A stretch of DNA of 64,000 nt from Austropuccinia psidii (lineage: Eukaryota; Basidiomycota; Pucciniomycetes; Pucciniales; Sphaerophragmiaceae): assembly GCA_023105745.1 (NCBI GenBank), contig JALGQZ010000009.1, forward strand, positions 9,584,937 through 9,648,936, written 5' to 3'. Below the pieces are notes generated by a model, which saw only the letters and a program-made list of their open reading frames with translations, was not told the origin of the DNA and made no database searches. Within the stretch, counting starts at the first letter, position 1, and every line of letters starts with the position of its first letter. Shown here in pieces: positions 59,579 to 64,000 of the stretch. The translations under genes and the position numbers were made by a program.

Positions 59579-61322
59579 GTACTTTTCCTGTCCTCAAAAT
59601 TTGTATAAAGTAAAAATTGATCAAAAATAGTATGAAATAAGACTTTTAAGAGAAATAACACCACATATATTTTTTTCAACTTCAAAAGTATCAGAAAATA
59701 ATATTATAAAGAGTTATTGTTTTACCAAAAATAAAAATTTATCCAAAAATTACCTACAAGAGTTATTTAAGGCTATAAAAGAAATTTCTTCAAGAGCAAT
59801 TTCAAGTGGAATTAATTGAGAAAAGAACTACAGGAAATTAATTTAAGAACATAGTCTTTGAAAATACTATTAAAGAGAAAACACACCCAAAAGTGACAAG
59901 AGTGAATTTGGACACAAGGTGACAAAGGTAACAGTGATGAAAGAGGATTTAATTCACTCATGGGGTGGTTCAACGGTAAAAATGATTATAAGAGCTAGAA
60001 ACTATGCTTATAATGATTTTTCCATGTGTTTAAAAGGTTTAAAATGATAATAGAAGGGTGGTTGGAATCTCTTATTGATTGGTTTAACAGTGTTTAAACT
60101 AATTATAAAAGGAAAAGATTTTAACATGAAGAGACAAGTGGGGCAAAGAAGACATTCTTTTATAGCCACCAATATTCTTACTACAAAAATCAAAATTACT
60201 CTTGTTAGTCGTGAAAATCACTCTGACAACAGAAAAGCCAATTATGGAATCATTGAACCCTGGTTTAGACCAAAAAAGTGCTGGTTTTGGCCATTTTTTG
60301 CTATTTGCAGCCATTTTGGACCCTTAAATCAGCCATTGATATAGTAATACCTAGTTTTAAGCCTTCAAAAACATCAGAATGTGTGTAAAAGACGTCAAAG
60401 ACAGCTAGAACTGTTTTTACAATGTTTTTTAATCTTAAGGGTAGTTTTACCCTCTTGGAAACAGTTAAAACTGCTCTGCTTGGTATCAAAACCTCATCAT
60501 TAATTGAGACACAGACCCTGTGACTCAATTCCAGGCCTAAAGTGATGAAATTTTGTGTGGATTTTGACATCTCATGCCTTTCAGAAAGAAATATCAGGGT
60601 CTGGCTCCCTTGAAGGCAAGATTCCTTTTCCCCCTCCAAAATTAATCTTTCCAATTTATTTTTTCTTTAATTCCTAGTCATGTAGTATACTTGTGATTTA
60701 CACATGCAATTCAAATGAATATCACAGTTACACAACTGTAAGAATTGATAACTCATATGTAAATTACAGTTCACTTATGTAATACACATGCACATTTTGA
60801 CATTTCAATTGAAAATACTTCAATTCCTCATAACTTCTAAACTACACACCACACCACAATTTTAACACAAAAATTGATGGTTAACACCACATGTGGTGTG
60901 AATTAAATTGAATTATTGAGGATTTTCAATTTTTATACAGAAAATACTAGAAACTTAATTTAAGCTTATTTAGAGTTGAGCTACAGAAATTTCACCCAAA
61001 GGTGACCCCACCTTATTTTTTTTAGGAATTCAATGGGGAAGTAATTTTCTGATGTTTAGTTATTCAATGGAAAGTTATAGTAATTTTTAATCAAATTGTT
61101 TCCAAAATTATTTTAATTTCAGTCATTTTGTCAAAAGTTAATTTTTACTTAATTTTTTCAAGTAAAAATGTGTTTTCACAATTTTAAATTTCAATTTAAT
61201 TTCATTTTTAAATTATAATTAAATTTTCATTTTTGTGCACAAATTTATAGTTATCTATTAATTTTTTGTTTTTATAATATAAATAAATAAATTTTATTTA
61301 TAATTTCATCTTGTTTAATTAT
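59579..61322. other. AT-rich DNA, no supported gene
   Basis: No frame with a recognisable motif. The longest minus-strand frame (60301-60654) has no known features. Composition is like old LTR sequence, but I could not align it. Confidence 0.4.
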
Positions 61323-61366
61323 TTGTGGTCTTTTGGGTATATGAAAATATCTCTAAGGCTCACAAA
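61323..61366 (+). repeat. Possible end of an A-type LTR
   Basis: GGTCTTTTGGGTATATG and then TCTAAGGCTCACA resemble the A LTR end (GGGTATGTGGTCATG, TCTCAAAGGCTCACA). Only the last 45 bp are convincing. Confidence 0.35.
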
Positions 61367-61379
61367 TAGCTTCTGTGCT

Positions 61380-61800
61380 AGAGTTGATACAATAATATTC
61401 AGGATACCCTGAAGAAGCTTGGATTTTGTCTTTTATGTAAAGATCAACTTTGGGTATTATACACTTAAGCTATAGAAGCTGTATGAGAGGTGTATATATT
61501 TTTCACAATTATTTGGCTTATATTTTCCCACAGTGTCTTTAGTTTTTGTGCCAGCACCATTGGGCTAATACCTGTGGATATCCCTGGCTGATTGCTTAAA
61601 TTTGAAATCCCATTTGACAGGGTTGGGCCTCTTTCTCTAGATTATATATGAGAAGTAAAACTTAAGGTTTATGCTTAGACTGTTTTTTGAGATTTGATGA
61701 CTATTTTATTCCTTATTGTTTGGTGATGAGATTTCTATACTTGTAAATGGATGAATTTCCTCTTTATTTTCATTGGCATTATGAGATATTATGGGTCATT
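61380..61800 (-). repeat. Diverged fragment of a B-type LTR
   Basis: The stretch with AGAAGCTGTATGAGAGGTG, TGTGCCAGCACCATTGG and TTAAGGTTTATGC matches, in order, the reverse complement of the B LTR middle part and also the second copy at 63095-63300. Confidence 0.55.
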
Positions 61801-62599
61801 CCACCTTTTGGTGGCACTTTTACTCAACCATTGATCAATGTTAATGTGCTGATCTGGTTTTGAGTCACAGGATGAAAGTGGAAATTGAGAAGCTATTGGT
61901 TGATTGAACTTGGAATAATTGGTGGTTTTTGCTTTTTTCTTTGCTTTCCAAATCATATTAAAAAGGAAATTTTCATTATCAGAAGAAAGCGATATTTTTC
62001 TGCTTTCTACAATAAGTGATTTCATTCCATTTATTCCAACATTTTGAAGATAGATTATGGATCTTCAAATTTATCTAGTTGGCTTAGACTTGAAGACCTT
62101 CATATAAATATAAGGGGCCATTTATGAGTGGAAAATAGGTTTGATCTTACTTTACTTTTTTTGTAAGAATGTGCAATAAAATTAATCCAAACTAATCCAA
62201 AAAAACCTCTGTAGTAAGAGAATACCAAAGTAAAGTCTTACTTCCTGTAGTTAGTAACTGGATGTCTGTTACATAAGGCTGTTTAAGTAGCTTAATATAT
62301 ATTAAAATATTTGGCTTATGAACACTATAGTCTATATTTAATGTAGTTCAAATATAAACCAAAGTAATTTATTTATTTCAAAATACTTATTAAATTGATA
62401 TCTTGAAGCATACACTTATTAAGACTGAAATCCAGAAGTGTTACATACCCTAAATGTTTTAAGAATGTTCTAGAGTAAAATAGCAAACCAAAAGGCTACT
62501 TACATCTGATATTATATTCCCTTTTCAATGTAGCCTTGTTCAGTGGAGTGGAGGGGCCTTTTTTGCATCATCTCAATTGTGTAATTTTTTGGGGGGACC
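61801..62599. other. No recognised feature
   Basis: Mixed AT-rich DNA between two LTR fragments; no supported frame or repeat end. Confidence 0.4.
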
Positions 62600-63507
62600 A
62601 CATAGCCTTCTTCTGATGTGTATGATGTCTAGAGTTCTATATGGAACCTGTATGAAGACTGCATACAGGCCTCACTATGAGGTATGGAAGAATAAAAAAG
62701 CCCTTTTTAAGATTTGACACCTCATATTCAAGGATATGGGATATTATCCCATAGTAAAGGTGTATTTACCCAACTTCAGGATTTTAACCTTAAAACTGCC
62801 ATAACTTTGTCAGTTTTAAAGATATTGAGCTCAATTTTGGTTGATTGTGTATCCCTGGACTAGGTCTACATAATGGTATCTCTTTTGGTATGGGTATCAT
62901 TAGGTATGGCAAAGTTATACCACTTTTCAATCCCATTATTCAGATATGGATTCTTCTTAAATGCTGTATAGAGTTTGTTTGCTCCATAACTTTTGTTCTA
63001 GATGAGTTATGAGGAAATGGATGGCATCAGCGTAAAGCCCTTATTGTGCTCTTTCCAAAGAGATCCCACTTTAGGAATATAACACTAAAAATTTAGAAGC
63101 TATATGAGAGGTGAATATTTTATTCACCCATATTTGCCTTGAATTTGGCCATAACCTCTGTAGTTCTGTAGCTAGCTTGATTTGGCTAGTACCATTGGAT
63201 AGCCCTGACTAAGAGCTTCAATTTGAACACCCATTTGATGGGATTCTAACTCTTTTGATTAATTTTAGATGAGAGTTTAAAATCAAGGTTTATGCTCAGT
63301 TCTTGCTTTGAGCTGGAATAACTTTGTTAATCTTTGTCCCATGATTATGGGAGTTATATATTTAGAAAGAGGTGACTTTCCTCCTTCTTTTAATACCATT
63401 TATGACTATTTTCTCTCAGTTAAATTTTTGATTTTATTTTGCTCTACCCTTGGTTTATGGTATTTTGGCTGTAATGCTTGTGCTCTGGTTATGATTCACA
63501 GTTGACA
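62600..63507 (-). repeat. Diverged B-type LTR, 5' part
   Basis: On the minus strand it starts TGTCAACTGTGA at 63507 and follows the B LTR: AGAGCACAAGCAT, AAAATACCATAAACC, the ATGGGATAAT block and the TATGAGGTGTCAAAT block. It is the first 900 bp of an LTR of this family, strongly diverged, older than B and D. Confidence 0.7.
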
Positions 63508-64000
63508 GAGATCCCCAATAGAAAGCTAGTAATTTATTTATTAGTTTTTCTTCAGAAATCTATTGTTTTCTTGTTCCATTTCATAAGCCAGCCCTTGTTT
63601 GTTTAAATGGGAACTATTATTAACCAAAATAAAAATCTTTCCTTTCAAGGAAGGCCCTTTTGGCCTTTTTCTCTCTCTGATTCTCTTTTCTGGTCGTCAG
63701 GGCTAACCAGCATATGGAAATTTATCATTTTGTGAAGAAACTATGTAGATTCCTGATATTTTGTGCTTCAACTCCAGAAGGTCATCAAAATTTCTATGTC
63801 AACAATTTTGCAAGTCTTTCATTCCCAATTATAGCTTTTTGTGCCTGATTTGAATTTTCAAGCATTGAGTTTGGCCAAGTTCTCTATTCATGGAAGAAGA
63901 CTGGACTTGAACATAAAGCCCAAGACGCTGACTGCTCATGTGGCCATTTCTTTTCAAGGCAAAAAAGCAGAGGAATCTAGTTAGTTTACAGGTTTAAGGG
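63508..64000. other. No recognised feature
   Basis: No open frame of note, and no LTR or RNA gene seen up to the window edge. Confidence 0.4.

Noticed and set aside
60301..60654. 117-residue minus-strand ORF on the right edge
   Set aside because: No motif, ordinary composition and surrounded by LTR remains; a chance frame is likely.
1..64000. Bacterial or phage origin, operons, tRNA or rRNA genes
   Set aside because: No ribosome-binding-site/operon structure, no recognisable tRNA or rRNA; LTR chromoviruses and short introns indicate a fungal nuclear genome.

Overview
The window looks like AT-rich nuclear DNA of a fungus, and a repeat-swollen basidiomycete such as a rust is my best guess (inference, low certainty). 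The reasons are pervasive Ty3/gypsy chromovirus-type LTR retrotransposons, candidate introns of 54-86 nt, TATA-type LTR promoters and no bacterial-style operons. Almost everything is retrotransposon stacked on retrotransposon. I call the elements A to F.

Layout. Positions 1-3124 hold two weak gene candidates in AT-rich DNA. Element B spans 3125-23526 (TGTCAG...CTGACA LTRs, 5-bp target duplication GCTAA). Its 5' LTR is split by element A (3870-14569, minus strand, target duplication GTCAT), which is nearly pristine and has an uninterrupted 1932-codon gag-pol. Positions 23532-34160 hold a pol-only element E, preceded by more than 4 kb of non-coding DNA carrying an array of hairpin/pseudoknot motifs. 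Element D (34161-36395 and 46518-49078) is a decayed B relative, cut at its left by the E LTR and split in its integrase by element C (36396-46517, complete, two nonsense codons). Element F (49079-59578, minus) keeps gag-protease but has no polymerase. The right edge (59579-64000) holds only diverged LTR remains.

How the parts work. A, B and C share one design. After the LTR comes a conserved primer-binding-like block, a long leader almost without AUG, a short exon, a small intron that contains the gag start codon, and then gag-pol. Leaving the intron in gives Gag-Pol. Removing it joins the short exon to a second reading frame that overlaps the first part of gag. That second frame is conserved between elements, so these retrotransposons appear to make an extra spliced protein of about 255-320 residues, of unknown function, from DNA overprinted on gag.

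E and F share LTR ends, polypurine tract and TATA region. E supplies RT-RNase H-integrase and F supplies Gag-protease. Both were inactivated almost only by nonsense changes explicable as C-to-T (or G-to-A) transitions, as in RIP or cytosine deamination. The non-coding part of E carries about 23 copies of a motif whose two stems change together from copy to copy, which is good evidence for a structured RNA (or single-stranded DNA). All of this is read by eye; no searches or folding were run.
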